A stretch of DNA of 64,000 nt from Histidinibacterium aquaticum (GTDB lineage: Bacteria > Pseudomonadota > Alphaproteobacteria > Rhodobacterales > Rhodobacteraceae). This document shows, one piece after another, positions 8,958 through 17,412 of this stretch. The translations under genes were made by a program, and so were the position numbers. The notes beneath the pieces are model-generated. The model was given only the letters and a program-made list of their open reading frames with translations, was not told the DNA's origin and did not search any database. Each line of letters begins with the position of its first letter. The first letter of the stretch is position 1. Location of the stretch: contig NZ_VYQE01000004.1 of assembly GCF_008710275.1 (NCBI RefSeq), positions 124,001-188,000 on the forward strand, written 5' to 3'.

Positions 8958-10415
8958 TTACCAGGCGGCGGAGATGTACTGGGTTTCCATGAACTCGAGC
9001 ATGCCCTCGTGGCCGCCTTCGCGCCCGAGGCCCGACTGCTTGGTGCCGCCGAAGGGTGCTGCGGGGTCAGAGACGAGGCCGCGGTTCAGACCCACCATGC
9101 CGTAGTCGAGCCGCTCGCAGACCTGCAGGCCGCGCTTCATATTCTCGGTAAAGACATAGGCGACGAGGCCGTACTCGGTGTCGTTGGCCCGCCGGATCAC
9201 TTCGTCCTGGTCCTTGAACGTCTGGATCGCGGCGACGGGACCAAAGATCTCGTCGGCGACGCATTCGGCGTCCTCCGGCACGTTGGAGATGACGGTGGCA
9301 GGATAGAAGAAGCCCTTGCCCTCCGGCACCTTGCCGCCGCACTGGATCTTGGCGCCGCGCTTTACGGCGTCCTCGACGAAGGCGGCGACCTTGTCGCGCG
9401 TGTCGGCGTTGACCAGCGGGCCGACGTCAACCGAGGGATCGGTGCCGTCGCCCATCTTGAGCGCGCTCATGCGCTCGGTCAGGCGCTTGGTGAACTCCTC
9501 CGCCACCGACTCGTGCACGTAGATCCGGTTCGCCGCGGTGCAGGCCTCCCCGAGGTTGCGCATCTTGGCGAGCATCGTGCCCTCGATGGCGGTGTCCATG
9601 TCGGCGTCGTCGAAGACGATGCAGGGGGCGTTGCCACCGAGTTCCATCGCCGGCTTCAGCACCTGGTCGGCGGCGGACTTCAGCAGCGTCCGGCCGACGC
9701 CGGTGGAGCCGGTGAAGCTCACGACGCGCACGCGCGGATCGTGCAGCATGTGGTCCACGAGCTTGCCGGTCCGGCGCGACGGCAGGACGTTGACGAGGCC
9801 CTTGGGAACACCCGCCTCCTCGAGTAGCGGCATCAGGGCGAGCATGGTCAGGGGGGTCTCGGAGGCGGGCTTGATGATCACGCCACAACCGGCGGCGAGG
9901 GCCGGGGCGATCTTCCGGGTGCCCATCGCCGCCGGGTAGTTCCACGGCGTCACGAGGACGGCGAGGCCAGCGGGCTTGTGCTGGACCATGATCCGCGCAC
10001 CCGAGGCAGGCGCATGCGTGAGGAGGCCGTCGGCCCGCACGGCTTCCTCCGCGAACCAGCGGAAGAACTCGGCGGCATAAGTCGCCTCGCCCATGGCGTC
10101 GGTGTGGCCCTTGCCGTTCTCCAGCGTGATGAGCCGGGCGAAGTCCGGGAGACGCGCCGTCATCAGCTCCCAGGCCTTGCGCAGGATCTCGGAGCGCTCG
10201 CGCGGCTTGCGCGCGGCCCAGTCGGCCATCGCTTTCTCGGCAGCGTCAAGCGCGGCGTCGGCGTCGGCGATATCGGCGGAGGCGACGGAGGCAAGCACCT
10301 CCTCGGTCGCGGGGTTCAGGACGTCGAAACGCTGGTCACCCGTCGCCGGGCGCCAGCCGCCGTCGATCCAGAGATCGGAGGGCAGCGCGTCGAAGTTCAG
10401 GCTCTGGTCGGTCAT
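8958..10415 (-). CDS. Aldehyde dehydrogenase, succinate-semialdehyde (GabD) type
   Basis: A 485-residue NAD(P)-dependent aldehyde dehydrogenase with the oxyanion asparagine region VTPWNYPAAMGTRKIAPALAAG, cofactor loop SFTGSTGVGR, catalytic Glu in MELGGNAP and catalytic Cys in GEACTAANR. The FGGTKQSGLGREGG C-terminus resembles GabD/SSADH enzymes. It lies between the two E2-type genes with 12- and 15-nt gaps, so it is co-transcribed with the dehydrogenase complex. It probably oxidises an aldehyde or semialdehyde intermediate of the same pathway. The true substrate is not readable from sequence. Confidence 0.9.
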   Translation of the reverse strand: MTDQSLNFDALPSDLWIDGGWRPATGDQRFDVLNPATEEVLASVASADIADADAALDAAEKAMADWAARKPRERSEILRKAWELMTARLPDFARLITLENGKGHTDAMGEATYAAEFFRWFAEEAVRADGLLTHAPASGARIMVQHKPAGLAVLVTPWNYPAAMGTRKIAPALAAGCGVIIKPASETPLTMLALMPLLEEAGVPKGLVNVLPSRRTGKLVDHMLHDPRVRVVSFTGSTGVGRTLLKSAADQVLKPAMELGGNAPCIVFDDADMDTAIEGTMLAKMRNLGEACTAANRIYVHESVAEEFTKRLTERMSALKMGDGTDPSVDVGPLVNADTRDKVAAFVEDAVKRGAKIQCGGKVPEGKGFFYPATVISNVPEDAECVADEIFGPVAAIQTFKDQDEVIRRANDTEYGLVAYVFTENMKRGLQVCERLDYGMVGLNRGLVSDPAAPFGGTKQSGLGREGGHEGMLEFMETQYISAAW

Positions 10416-10430
10416 GGTCAGTCCTCTTCG

Positions 10431-11765
10431 TCAGAGCAAGTGCCGGAGCGGCTCGTCGAGCCGGCCGGCAAAGGCAGTCAGCAGATCGACCGCCTCGGAG
10501 GCGGTCAGTTGAGAGGCGGCACACTCTAGAGTCACGGAAAGCGTCCCGCCCTTGCCGGCGAGGGTCAGCACGGGCTGGGCCTCCGGTCCGAGAGAGACGG
10601 CCGTGAGCGGGCTGCCGCGGAGGTCGCGAACCAGGAGATCCGGCGACGTCTCCGCCTCGGCCTCCTCGGTCGCCCCGAGAGCTCCGCCGGCAGGGACGGT
10701 GAAGACCCGCGTCGCACCATGCGCTTCGACCGCGACGGCGCCCGAGGCACCGGGCAGACCGGCGGCCGCGAGACCGGCAAGCAGGGCACCGGGATCGGAT
10801 AGACCCGCCTCACCGGCCCAGGCGACGAAGTCCTCGAGCGCCGAGGGGTCGATCTCGGCCACCAAGTGACGCGCGGGGGCGGCACCGCCGGCAGCGGCCT
10901 CGGTCGCGGCGTCCGCCGGCAGAGAGCGCAGGGTCTCGAGGTCGGAGACGTGGTAGGGCTGGGGATAGCCCGCCTTGACCAGCCTCGAGAGGTCGAGCCC
11001 CTCTTCCATCGCCAGACGCCGCACCTTCGGCGAGGCGAGGATCTTCCCGCCCGGATCCGCCTGCGGGGCAGGCGATTTCGGCGGGGCCTTGGCTTGCTGC
11101 GGTGCGGGCGCCTTCTTCTCCGGTTCGGCCTTGGCCTCCGGCTCCGGCGCCTTGGCGGGCGCGGGGGCAGCCGCAGCCGCGCTGCGGCGCACGGGGTTCT
11201 CGGGCTTCTCGGCCGAGACGATCGCGATGGTCTGGCCGGTCGGCACGTCTTCGCCCGGCTCGGCGAGCAGGGCTGCGATGTAGCCGGAGACCCCGGCGGG
11301 CACCTCGACGACGCTCTTGTCGGTCTCCACCTCGAAGAGCACGTCCTCCTCACCCACCTCGTCACCGAGATCCTTGTGCCAGGCAACGAGCTGACCTGCG
11401 TCCTGAGCCATGCCGAGGGTCGGCATGATCACGTCCTTGCCCTCGGGCAGGTCGCCGCCATCGCCACCCGCATCGGCGGCGGGCTCTGCGGCAGGGGCGG
11501 CGGCCGGAGCTTCTCCCGAGCCCTCCGGGCTGTCGGAGATCTTCGCGATCACCTGTCCCACGGGCACGTCGGTCCCCTCGGCGGCGGTGACGTCGGTCAG
11601 GTACCCGGCGCCCTGGGCCTCGACTTCCATGGTGGCCTTGTCGGTCTCGACCTCGAAAAGGACATCGCCCTCCGCGACCTCGTCGCCGGGCGACTTGTGC
11701 CAGGCGACCAGGTGACCACTGTCCTGCGCCATGCCGAGGGCCGGCATGATGACATCAAGCGGCAT
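10431..11765 (-). CDS. Double-lipoyl E2-like subunit with degenerate catalytic domain (protein X-like)
   Basis: Of 444 residues, two lipoyl domains occupy 1-78 and 108-185, each with the ETDK lipoylation site (K43, K150). An Ala/Pro/Lys linker follows, then a peripheral-subunit-binding domain at about 241-280 (KILASPKVRRLAMEEGLDLSR). From about 298 the sequence starts and ends like an E2 catalytic domain (ARHLVAEIDPSALEDF; RLDEPLRHLL), but the core is shortened and the HxxxDG active site is absent. The part that should hold it reads LSVTLECAASQLTASEAVDLL. It therefore looks like a carrier and E3-binding subunit. It overlaps the E1 beta gene by 11 nt. Inference: it provides the swinging arms for the lipoyl-less E2 at 8058. 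Confidence 0.88.
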   Translation of the reverse strand: MPLDVIMPALGMAQDSGHLVAWHKSPGDEVAEGDVLFEVETDKATMEVEAQGAGYLTDVTAAEGTDVPVGQVIAKISDSPEGSGEAPAAAPAAEPAADAGGDGGDLPEGKDVIMPTLGMAQDAGQLVAWHKDLGDEVGEEDVLFEVETDKSVVEVPAGVSGYIAALLAEPGEDVPTGQTIAIVSAEKPENPVRRSAAAAAPAPAKAPEPEAKAEPEKKAPAPQQAKAPPKSPAPQADPGGKILASPKVRRLAMEEGLDLSRLVKAGYPQPYHVSDLETLRSLPADAATEAAAGGAAPARHLVAEIDPSALEDFVAWAGEAGLSDPGALLAGLAAAGLPGASGAVAVEAHGATRVFTVPAGGALGATEEAEAETSPDLLVRDLRGSPLTAVSLGPEAQPVLTLAGKGGTLSVTLECAASQLTASEAVDLLTAFAGRLDEPLRHLL

Positions 11766-12750
11766 GAATGAGCTCCCCGGAGACCAGCTTGCGCGCGGCC
11801 TCGACCACGCGCTCGGGCGTCGGAACGGTCAGATCCTCCAGCGCGGGCGAGAACGGCACCGGCACGTCCATCGCGCCCATCCGCAGGACCGGCGCATCGA
11901 GATGATAGAACGCCTTCTCGTTCAGGCGGCTCGCGATCTCGCCGGTGATGCCGTAGCTCTGATGACCCTCGTCGATGACGATGGCGCGGGAGGTCTTCTT
12001 GACGCTCTCGATCAGGGTCTTCTCGTCCAGAGGCACGATCGTGCGCGGATCGATGACCTCCGCCGAGATGCCTTCGCCCGCCAGGATCTCTGCGGCCTTC
12101 TCGGCGACCTGGACCATGGACGAGGTGCCGATCAGGGTGATGTCGGAGCCTTCCCGCTTCACGTTCGCCTCGCCGAAGGGGATCAGGTACTCCTCTTCCG
12201 GGACCGGGGCCTTGTCCTGGTACATGAGCTTGTCTTCGAAGATCACGACAGGGTTGTCGTCCCGGATCGCCGTCTTCATCAGGCCCTTTGCCTCGTAGGC
12301 CGACGACGGCATCGCCACCTTTAGGCCGGGGATGTGGGCCACGAGCGCATGCAGCGACTGGCTGTGCTGCGCCGCCGAACGGCGGGTGGCCCCGAGGTTC
12401 GTCCGAAGCACCATCGGCACGTTCAGCTTGCCGCCGGACATGTAATAGGCCTTCGCCGCCTGGTTGCAGAGCTGGTCCATCACCAGGAACAGGAAGTCCC
12501 CGAACATCAAGTCGACCACCGGCCGCGCGCCGGTGAGGGCCGCGCCGACGCCGATCCCGACGAAGCCGGGCTCCGAAATCGGGGTGTCGAGCACCCGATC
12601 GGTGCCGAACTCCTCGACGAGGCCGGAGAGGACCTTGAAGGGTGTGCCCGCCTCGGCGACGTCCTCGCCCAGGATGAAGACGGTCTCGTCCCGCCGCATT
12701 TCTTCGGCGAGCGCCTCGTTCACCGCCTTCGAGAGTGTGATCTCGCGCAT
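11755..12750 (-). CDS. 2-oxoacid dehydrogenase E1 component, beta subunit
   Basis: The 331-residue protein is a transketolase pyrimidine-binding plus C-terminal domain protein of the PdhB/AcoB family. Motifs include FILGEDVAEAGTPFKVLSGL, DTPISEPGFVGIGVGAAL, and RSAAQHSQSLHALVAHIPGLKV. With the alpha subunit it decarboxylates a 2-oxoacid (pyruvate- or acetoin-type) on thiamine diphosphate. The start ATG at 12750 lies 19 nt after the E1 alpha stop. The frame extends upstream, but MREITLSKAVNEAL is the family start. Whether it acts on pyruvate, acetoin or a branched substrate cannot be decided. Confidence 0.93.
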   Translation of the reverse strand: MREITLSKAVNEALAEEMRRDETVFILGEDVAEAGTPFKVLSGLVEEFGTDRVLDTPISEPGFVGIGVGAALTGARPVVDLMFGDFLFLVMDQLCNQAAKAYYMSGGKLNVPMVLRTNLGATRRSAAQHSQSLHALVAHIPGLKVAMPSSAYEAKGLMKTAIRDDNPVVIFEDKLMYQDKAPVPEEEYLIPFGEANVKREGSDITLIGTSSMVQVAEKAAEILAGEGISAEVIDPRTIVPLDEKTLIESVKKTSRAIVIDEGHQSYGITGEIASRLNEKAFYHLDAPVLRMGAMDVPVPFSPALEDLTVPTPERVVEAARKLVSGELIHAA

Positions 12751-12769
12751 TGTCTTACCGTCCCGTTGT

Positions 12770-13789
12770 TCACGCCAGAGCGTGTTCGATTCCCTTGTAC
12801 ACGTGCATGTCGACCTCCTCGCCGGGCGGGTACGGCGCATCGAGCGCGTACTTCACCGCGGCCTCGGCGTCGGCGGCGACCTCGTCGTTGATCGCGACGA
12901 GCTCGTCGGCGCTCGCGATGCCCTCCGACTCCAGCCACTTGCCGAAGTTCGTGATCGGATCGCGGACCTTCTTCCACTCCGCTTCCTCGTCCTTGGAGCG
13001 GTAGTAGTCGCGGTTGATGTCGCCGACGTGGTGCCCGTGGTAGCGGTAGGTCTTGAGCTCGATGAAGAACGGCCCCTCGCCCTTGCGCGCCCTCTCGACG
13101 AGCTTGGCGGACAGCTCGTTGACGGCGAGCACGTCCTGCCCGTCGACCTCGAAGCTCTCGATGCCGAAGGCCTTGGCCCGGTCGAGGATCGAGCCCGCGG
13201 CGATCTCGTCGGTCCTGGTGTACTCGGAGTAGCCGTTGTTCTCGCAGGCGTAGATGACCGGCAGCTTCCACAGCGCGGCCATGTTCATGACCTCGTACCA
13301 GAGGCCCTGTGCCGTCGCGCCGTCACCGAAGAAGCAGACCGACACGTCCTTGGAGCCCTGGAGCTTGGCCCGCAGCGCGGAGCCCGTGGCGATGCCCATG
13401 GAGCCGCCGACGATGGCGTTGGCGCCGAGGTTGCCGTGGCTCTGGTCGGCGATGTGCATCGAGCCGCCCTTGCCGCGGCAGTAGCCCTCGGCCTTGCCCA
13501 GCAGCTCGCAGAACATCTCCTTGAACTCGGCGCCCTTGGCCACGCAGTGCCCGTGGCCGCGGTGCGTCGACGTGATCCGGTCGTCGTCGTTCAGGGCCTC
13601 GCAGATGCCCACCGCCACGGCCTCCTGGCCGGAATACATGTGGGTCAGACCCGGCATCTTCGCCGAGAGATAGAGCTGGTTGGCCTGGTCCTCGAAGGCG
13701 CGGATCCGCACCATCTGCCGGTACATCCGGAGATAGTCCTCGGAGTTCGTCTTCGTCTTGGTCGTCTTCGTTGTCTTGCTCTGCGCCAT
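12770..13789 (-). CDS. 2-oxoacid dehydrogenase E1 component, alpha subunit
   Basis: The 339-residue protein has the thiamine-diphosphate motif from GDGA (155-158) to ENN (183-185), and the family blocks MYSGQEAVAVG, TSTHRGHGHCVAKG and GKGGSMHI. It is of PdhA/AcoA type and partners the beta subunit downstream. The first residues are a Lys/Thr-rich run (SKTTKTTKTKT), unusual but short. ATG at 13789 has GGAGA at suitable spacing; an in-frame ATG at 13795 is too close to it. A hairpin (13811-13836) separates it from the M24 gene upstream. Confidence 0.93.
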   Translation of the reverse strand: MAQSKTTKTTKTKTNSEDYLRMYRQMVRIRAFEDQANQLYLSAKMPGLTHMYSGQEAVAVGICEALNDDDRITSTHRGHGHCVAKGAEFKEMFCELLGKAEGYCRGKGGSMHIADQSHGNLGANAIVGGSMGIATGSALRAKLQGSKDVSVCFFGDGATAQGLWYEVMNMAALWKLPVIYACENNGYSEYTRTDEIAAGSILDRAKAFGIESFEVDGQDVLAVNELSAKLVERARKGEGPFFIELKTYRYHGHHVGDINRDYYRSKDEEAEWKKVRDPITNFGKWLESEGIASADELVAINDEVAADAEAAVKYALDAPYPPGEEVDMHVYKGIEHALA

Positions 13790-13810
13790 CGTCATTCTCC
13801 AAAAGGCGTC

Positions 13811-13836
13811 GGGGACGGACGCCGCCGCCCGTCCCC
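13811..13836 (-). terminator. Intercistronic hairpin between M24 and E1 alpha genes
   Basis: GGGGACGG (13811-13818) pairs with CCGTCCCC (13829-13836) around a 10-nt loop in the 69-nt gap. There is no U-tract, so it is more likely an mRNA-processing or stability element, or a weak attenuator, than a full terminator. Confidence 0.45.
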
Positions 13837-13858
13837 CATCCGGACCGCCGGGCCCCGC

Positions 13859-15157
13859 TCAGTAGCGGTTGGCGATCGGCAGATCCTCGGCTGGGAAGAG
13901 CGAGATCACCTCACAGCCGGTGTCGGTCACGACGACCTCTTCCTCGATCCGGGCCGCGGAGTAGCCGTCGGCCGCGGGGCAGTAGGTCTCGAGCGCGAAG
14001 ACCATGCCGGTCTGGATCTCCATCGGATTGTCGAGGGAGACCGCGCGGCTGATGATCGGACGCTCGTGCAGGGCGAGGCCGAGGCCGTGGCCGAACTGCA
14101 GGCCGAAGGCCGAGAGCTCGTCGGGGAAGCCGAGGTCCGTCGCCTTCGGCCAGAGCTTCGCCACCTGGTCGGTGGTGACGCCCGGCTTGATCGCCTGGAT
14201 CGAGGCATCGAGCCACTCGCGGCACTTCACGTAGGCGTCGTTCTGCGCCGGGGTGGCGCGGCCGACGTTGAAGGTCCGGTAGTAGCAGGTGCGGTAGCCC
14301 TGGTAGCTCTGCAGGATGTCGAAGAAGGCCTGGTCGCCGGGGCGGAAGTAACGGTCAGTGAAGTTGTGCGGGTGCGGGTTGCAGCGCTCGCCCGCGATCG
14401 CGTTGATCGCCTCGACGTCGTCCGAGCCCATCTCGTAGAGCATCTTGTTGGACAGAGCGACGATGTCGTTCTCGCGCACGCCCGGCTTAAGCTCTTCCCA
14501 GATCATGTGGTAGACGCCGTCCACCATCGAGGCAGCCTGCGTCAGGAGCTGGATCTCGTCCCAGTTCTTGATCTCGCGGGCGCCGAGCATGATCTGCTGG
14601 CCGTCGACGACGTTCAGGCCGGCTTCCTGCAGGGCATGGAACATGGCCGTCTCGGCGTAGTCGACGCCGACGGGCATGCCCTTCATCCCGGCGTCCTCGA
14701 TCAGGCCGGCGATTTCCTCGGCGTACTTCTTCATCAGGCCGAAGGACGGCGGGATCGTGCCCCGCATCCCGGTCACGCCGGCGCGGCAGTGGTCCTCGAG
14801 CAGCCAGTCGGCGTACTTCTTGTGGTGCACGGCGGCCGAGCCAAAGTCCCAGACGTAGGGCGCGTCGTCACCGGTGAGCAGTGCGAAGCGGCAGAGCTTG
14901 TCACGCTCCCACTCGCCGATCTTGGTGCCGGAGACGTAGCGGATGTTGTTCACGTCGAAGAGCAGCAGCGTGCCGCAATCCGAGTTCTTGAGCGCTTCGC
15001 GGGTGCGGCTGAGGCGGTAGCGGCGCAGGCGGTCGTGATCGACGCGGCGCTCGAAATCGACCGAGGTGTGGCCGAGCGCGGGCAGCTTGCCCTCCCAGCG
15101 CCAGTTGGGTTCGAGGTCCGCCGGCTTGAGGATGTTCGGGGTCAGAGCGAGGTTCAT
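13859..15157 (-). CDS. M24 (pita-bread fold) family protein with altered metal site
   Basis: The 432-residue protein has a creatinase/prolidase N-terminal domain and an M24 catalytic domain. Expected ligand positions are Asp280 (FFDIL), His357 (GHGLGLALHE), Glu390 (FALE) and Glu405 (ARIEEE). The second Asp of the usual GYxxDxTRT motif is Cys291 (GYRTCYYRT). The family includes Xaa-Pro peptidases, creatinase and the DMSP lyase DddP, so hydrolysis or lyase chemistry on a small amide or onium compound is possible. I recall the YRTCYYRT form in other alphaproteobacterial M24 proteins, so it may be a subfamily trait. It sits between the alpha/beta hydrolase and E1 alpha. Confidence 0.8.
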   Translation of the reverse strand: MNLALTPNILKPADLEPNWRWEGKLPALGHTSVDFERRVDHDRLRRYRLSRTREALKNSDCGTLLLFDVNNIRYVSGTKIGEWERDKLCRFALLTGDDAPYVWDFGSAAVHHKKYADWLLEDHCRAGVTGMRGTIPPSFGLMKKYAEEIAGLIEDAGMKGMPVGVDYAETAMFHALQEAGLNVVDGQQIMLGAREIKNWDEIQLLTQAASMVDGVYHMIWEELKPGVRENDIVALSNKMLYEMGSDDVEAINAIAGERCNPHPHNFTDRYFRPGDQAFFDILQSYQGYRTCYYRTFNVGRATPAQNDAYVKCREWLDASIQAIKPGVTTDQVAKLWPKATDLGFPDELSAFGLQFGHGLGLALHERPIISRAVSLDNPMEIQTGMVFALETYCPAADGYSAARIEEEVVVTDTGCEVISLFPAEDLPIANRY

Positions 15158-15190
15158 GGGAGGTCTCCGAGTTTGATAGGCACGAAAAGT

Positions 15191-16276
15191 CTACCGCGCG
15201 AGTGCGTCGGCAAGCCAATCCGCCACCTGGGTGCGATACTTGTAGGGTCTGTTGTTGGCGACGTGGGTGCCGTCCTCGATCATGTTGAGGACGACGGGCC
15301 CGCTGACCGCGTCGGCCAGTCGTTGCGCGTGGTCGGGCGGCAGCACGCGGTCCAGCGCGCCGCCGACGATGTAGGTCGGGCATCTGATCCGCGGCGCGGC
15401 CTCTTCGAGCGTCATGTGGGCGGCGACCTCGCGCGCGGCATCCTCGCCGGAGGCGAAAGCGCGGGCGGTGAAGGCCGCGCGGGTCAGCGGCGGCGCACGG
15501 TCGAAAGCCTCGGCGAAATCGAAGGGTCCGGTGAGCGAGACGCAGGCCTTGAGGCGATCCTCGTAGGCGGCGGCCCGGGGGGCATAGTAGCCGCCGAGGC
15601 TCACGCCCCAGATGGCGACGCGGTCGGAATCGAGATCGTTCCGCGTCTCGATCATGTCGAGCACGGCGGAAACAGGCTCTTCGTAGGCGGGATGGATGGG
15701 CATGTCGTACTCGCCCTCGCCCTGCCCCGGCCCGTCGAAGGCGAGCGTGGCGAGGCCGCGGTCGAGGAAGACCTGCTCGTTGCTCGGCATCTCCTCCTTC
15801 GCGGAGTCGAGGCCCATGGCCATGACGACCACCGGCGGACGTTCCACGCCGCGCGGCTTGCGCAGGTTGCCGTAGAGGGTGTGCCCGTTCCAGGGGATCT
15901 CCACCCGCTCGCCCGGCGGATCGACGAACGGCAGGGCGCGGTTGCGGCAATCGACGGCGCGCTCGTGGGCGGCGCGCATCTGCGCGCGATCGTGGACGAA
16001 AAGGAACTTGCCGAAGTGGTAACAGACGGCGGCGGTCGACAGGTGCTCGGCCCCGCTTCTCTCGTAGCCGCCGGCAAAGGCCGCTTGAGCGAGCCCTTCG
16101 TGCACCTCCGCGCGCGACGCCCAGGCAGCGCACCACTCGTCCCAATGGCGGATCGAGCCGGTCACGTCCTGGAAGTCGGCGAGCGGCACGCCGTTGGTGA
16201 CGAACCGATGCGACCAGTGCGCCGCCGCCGAAGCGACGCGCGGATCGATCTCGCTGTGCTGCTCTGTTGCCGTCAT
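15191..16276 (-). CDS. Alpha/beta hydrolase like 2,6-dihydroxypseudooxynicotine hydrolase
   Basis: The 361-residue protein has a helical N-terminal half and an alpha/beta hydrolase C-terminal domain. The triad is visible as Ser226 (GVSLGGYY), Asp309 (GALDRVLP) and His338 (DGTHVANN). I remember Ser217/Asp300/His329 for the Arthrobacter nicotine-pathway C-C hydrolase. All three are shifted by the same nine residues, which supports a full-length relationship. Relatives (COG1073/FrsA-like) cleave C-C or ester bonds. Context with two importers, E1/E2 and an aldehyde dehydrogenase suggests it cleaves a ring-derived or acyl intermediate. The actual substrate is unknown. Confidence 0.85.
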   Translation of the reverse strand: MTATEQHSEIDPRVASAAAHWSHRFVTNGVPLADFQDVTGSIRHWDEWCAAWASRAEVHEGLAQAAFAGGYERSGAEHLSTAAVCYHFGKFLFVHDRAQMRAAHERAVDCRNRALPFVDPPGERVEIPWNGHTLYGNLRKPRGVERPPVVVMAMGLDSAKEEMPSNEQVFLDRGLATLAFDGPGQGEGEYDMPIHPAYEEPVSAVLDMIETRNDLDSDRVAIWGVSLGGYYAPRAAAYEDRLKACVSLTGPFDFAEAFDRAPPLTRAAFTARAFASGEDAAREVAAHMTLEEAAPRIRCPTYIVGGALDRVLPPDHAQRLADAVSGPVVLNMIEDGTHVANNRPYKYRTQVADWLADALAR

Positions 16277-16294
16277 CAGTCTCTATCCTTGGGG

Positions 16295-16321
16295 CGCCGG
16301 GCCGGAGGAACCGGCCCGGCG
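16295..16321 (-). terminator. Strong intercistronic hairpin after the solute-binding-protein gene
   Basis: A perfect 11-bp stem (CGCCGGGCCGG at 16295-16305, CCGGCCCGGCG at 16311-16321, loop AGGAA) lies 8 nt past the stop of the binding-protein gene. No U-tract follows. Such hairpins often protect the upstream mRNA so the binding protein is made in excess over downstream genes. Confidence 0.65.
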
Positions 16322-16328
16322 TGTGGTC

Positions 16329-17360
16329 TTACATACTGTCCTTGTAGGCCTGGACTTCTTCCTCGACCTCGGCGCGATCGAAGTCGTTGGCCGTTTCGAG
16401 GTAGTGGTCGTTGAGGATCTCGTCGGTGGAGACCTCGCTCTCGATCATCCCGACTTCTGACATCTCGTCGATCACGCCCTGCCAGACGTCGTGGCGAACG
16501 TCGCCGAAGACCTCGCCGTCAGGACGGTGAAGGTCCTGCGCGGCCTCCAGGAAGATCGTGCCCAGGTCTTCGTTCACCCAGTTCTCGGGGTCGGCTTCCA
16601 TGACCATCGCCCGGGTCGCCTCGAGGTCGTGGAGGCCAGCGTAGGCGGACTTCGCCCAGGCGTTGAAGAAGCCCTGCACCAGCTCTTCGTTCTCGCCGCC
16701 GATCGCATCGGCGCGCATGGCGAAGTTGTTGGCGGGCTGGTTACCCATCTCCGGCGGCAGGACGTCCTTGATCTGGATGTCCTGGCTGCGGATCGCGACG
16801 AAGTCGGAGATCGCGCCGACGATGGCCGAGACCTGCTCGGTCTGCAGCGAGTTCGCGAGGAGCGGCGCGCTCTCGCCGAGCACGGCGATGGTCACGTCGT
16901 CTTCCGACACGCCGGCGTGGCCGAGCGCGGAGAGAAGCAGGCCCCGGTCGGACTCGCCGACGATGCCGATCGTGGTGCCGGCCAGGTCGGCAAGGCTCTC
17001 GGCCGGGTTGCTCTCGAGGACGAAGATGCCTTCGACGGCGCCGTGCATGACCTCGTAGACCACGTCGAAGTCGAAGCCGCGCTCTTCGGCGAGGATCACT
17101 TCGGACGGATCGAGGGCCGCGATGTCGACCTGGCCGTTCTCGAGGAACGCGGTCGCCGGCAAGTCACCGCCGTTGACGAGGTTCACCGCGATACCTTCCT
17201 CCTCGAAGTATCCCAGCGCCTCGCCCACGATAAGCGGGAACCAGGCCGTGTGGCGCGGCAGCGGCGTGAGCACGTCGACCTCCTGGAGGTCCTGTGCCCA
17301 TGCCGGGGCCGAGCCGAGGGCCGTGGCGGCCGTCACGATGGCTGCGAGTGTCTTTTTCAT
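16329..17360 (-). CDS. ABC transporter periplasmic binding protein, NMT1/THI5 (SsuA)-like
   Basis: This 343-residue secreted protein has signal peptide MKKTLAAIVTAATALGSAPAWAQ. The mature part resembles SsuA/ThiY-type proteins (HTAWFPLIVGEALGYFEEEGIAVNLVNGG; GQVDIAALDPSEVI; LAGTTIGIVGESDRGLLL). These bind alkanesulfonates, taurine, nitrate, pyrimidine precursors or aromatic acids, so class alone does not give the ligand. The start at 17360 follows GGAGGAGAC. The permease and ATPase genes lie upstream in the same array. The gene is followed by a strong hairpin (16295-16321). Confidence 0.88.
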   Translation of the reverse strand: MKKTLAAIVTAATALGSAPAWAQDLQEVDVLTPLPRHTAWFPLIVGEALGYFEEEGIAVNLVNGGDLPATAFLENGQVDIAALDPSEVILAEERGFDFDVVYEVMHGAVEGIFVLESNPAESLADLAGTTIGIVGESDRGLLLSALGHAGVSEDDVTIAVLGESAPLLANSLQTEQVSAIVGAISDFVAIRSQDIQIKDVLPPEMGNQPANNFAMRADAIGGENEELVQGFFNAWAKSAYAGLHDLEATRAMVMEADPENWVNEDLGTIFLEAAQDLHRPDGEVFGDVRHDVWQGVIDEMSEVGMIESEVSTDEILNDHYLETANDFDRAEVEEEVQAYKDSM

Positions 17361-17412
17361 ATCGTCGTCTCCTCCCTTGAGACTCTTTTCGGATGCATTG
17401 GTCGGCCCGCCG

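Noticed and set aside
13859-15157. DMSP lyase DddP
   Set aside because: The fold is shared, but the metal-site sequence (FFDIL to CYYRT) differs from what I recall for DddP, and the context is not that of DMSP genes.
12464-16414. A 1316-codon open frame on the plus strand opposite the E1/M24/hydrolase genes
   Set aside because: It is the antisense of well-supported genes and has no recognisable domain. GC-rich codon use often leaves such frames open.
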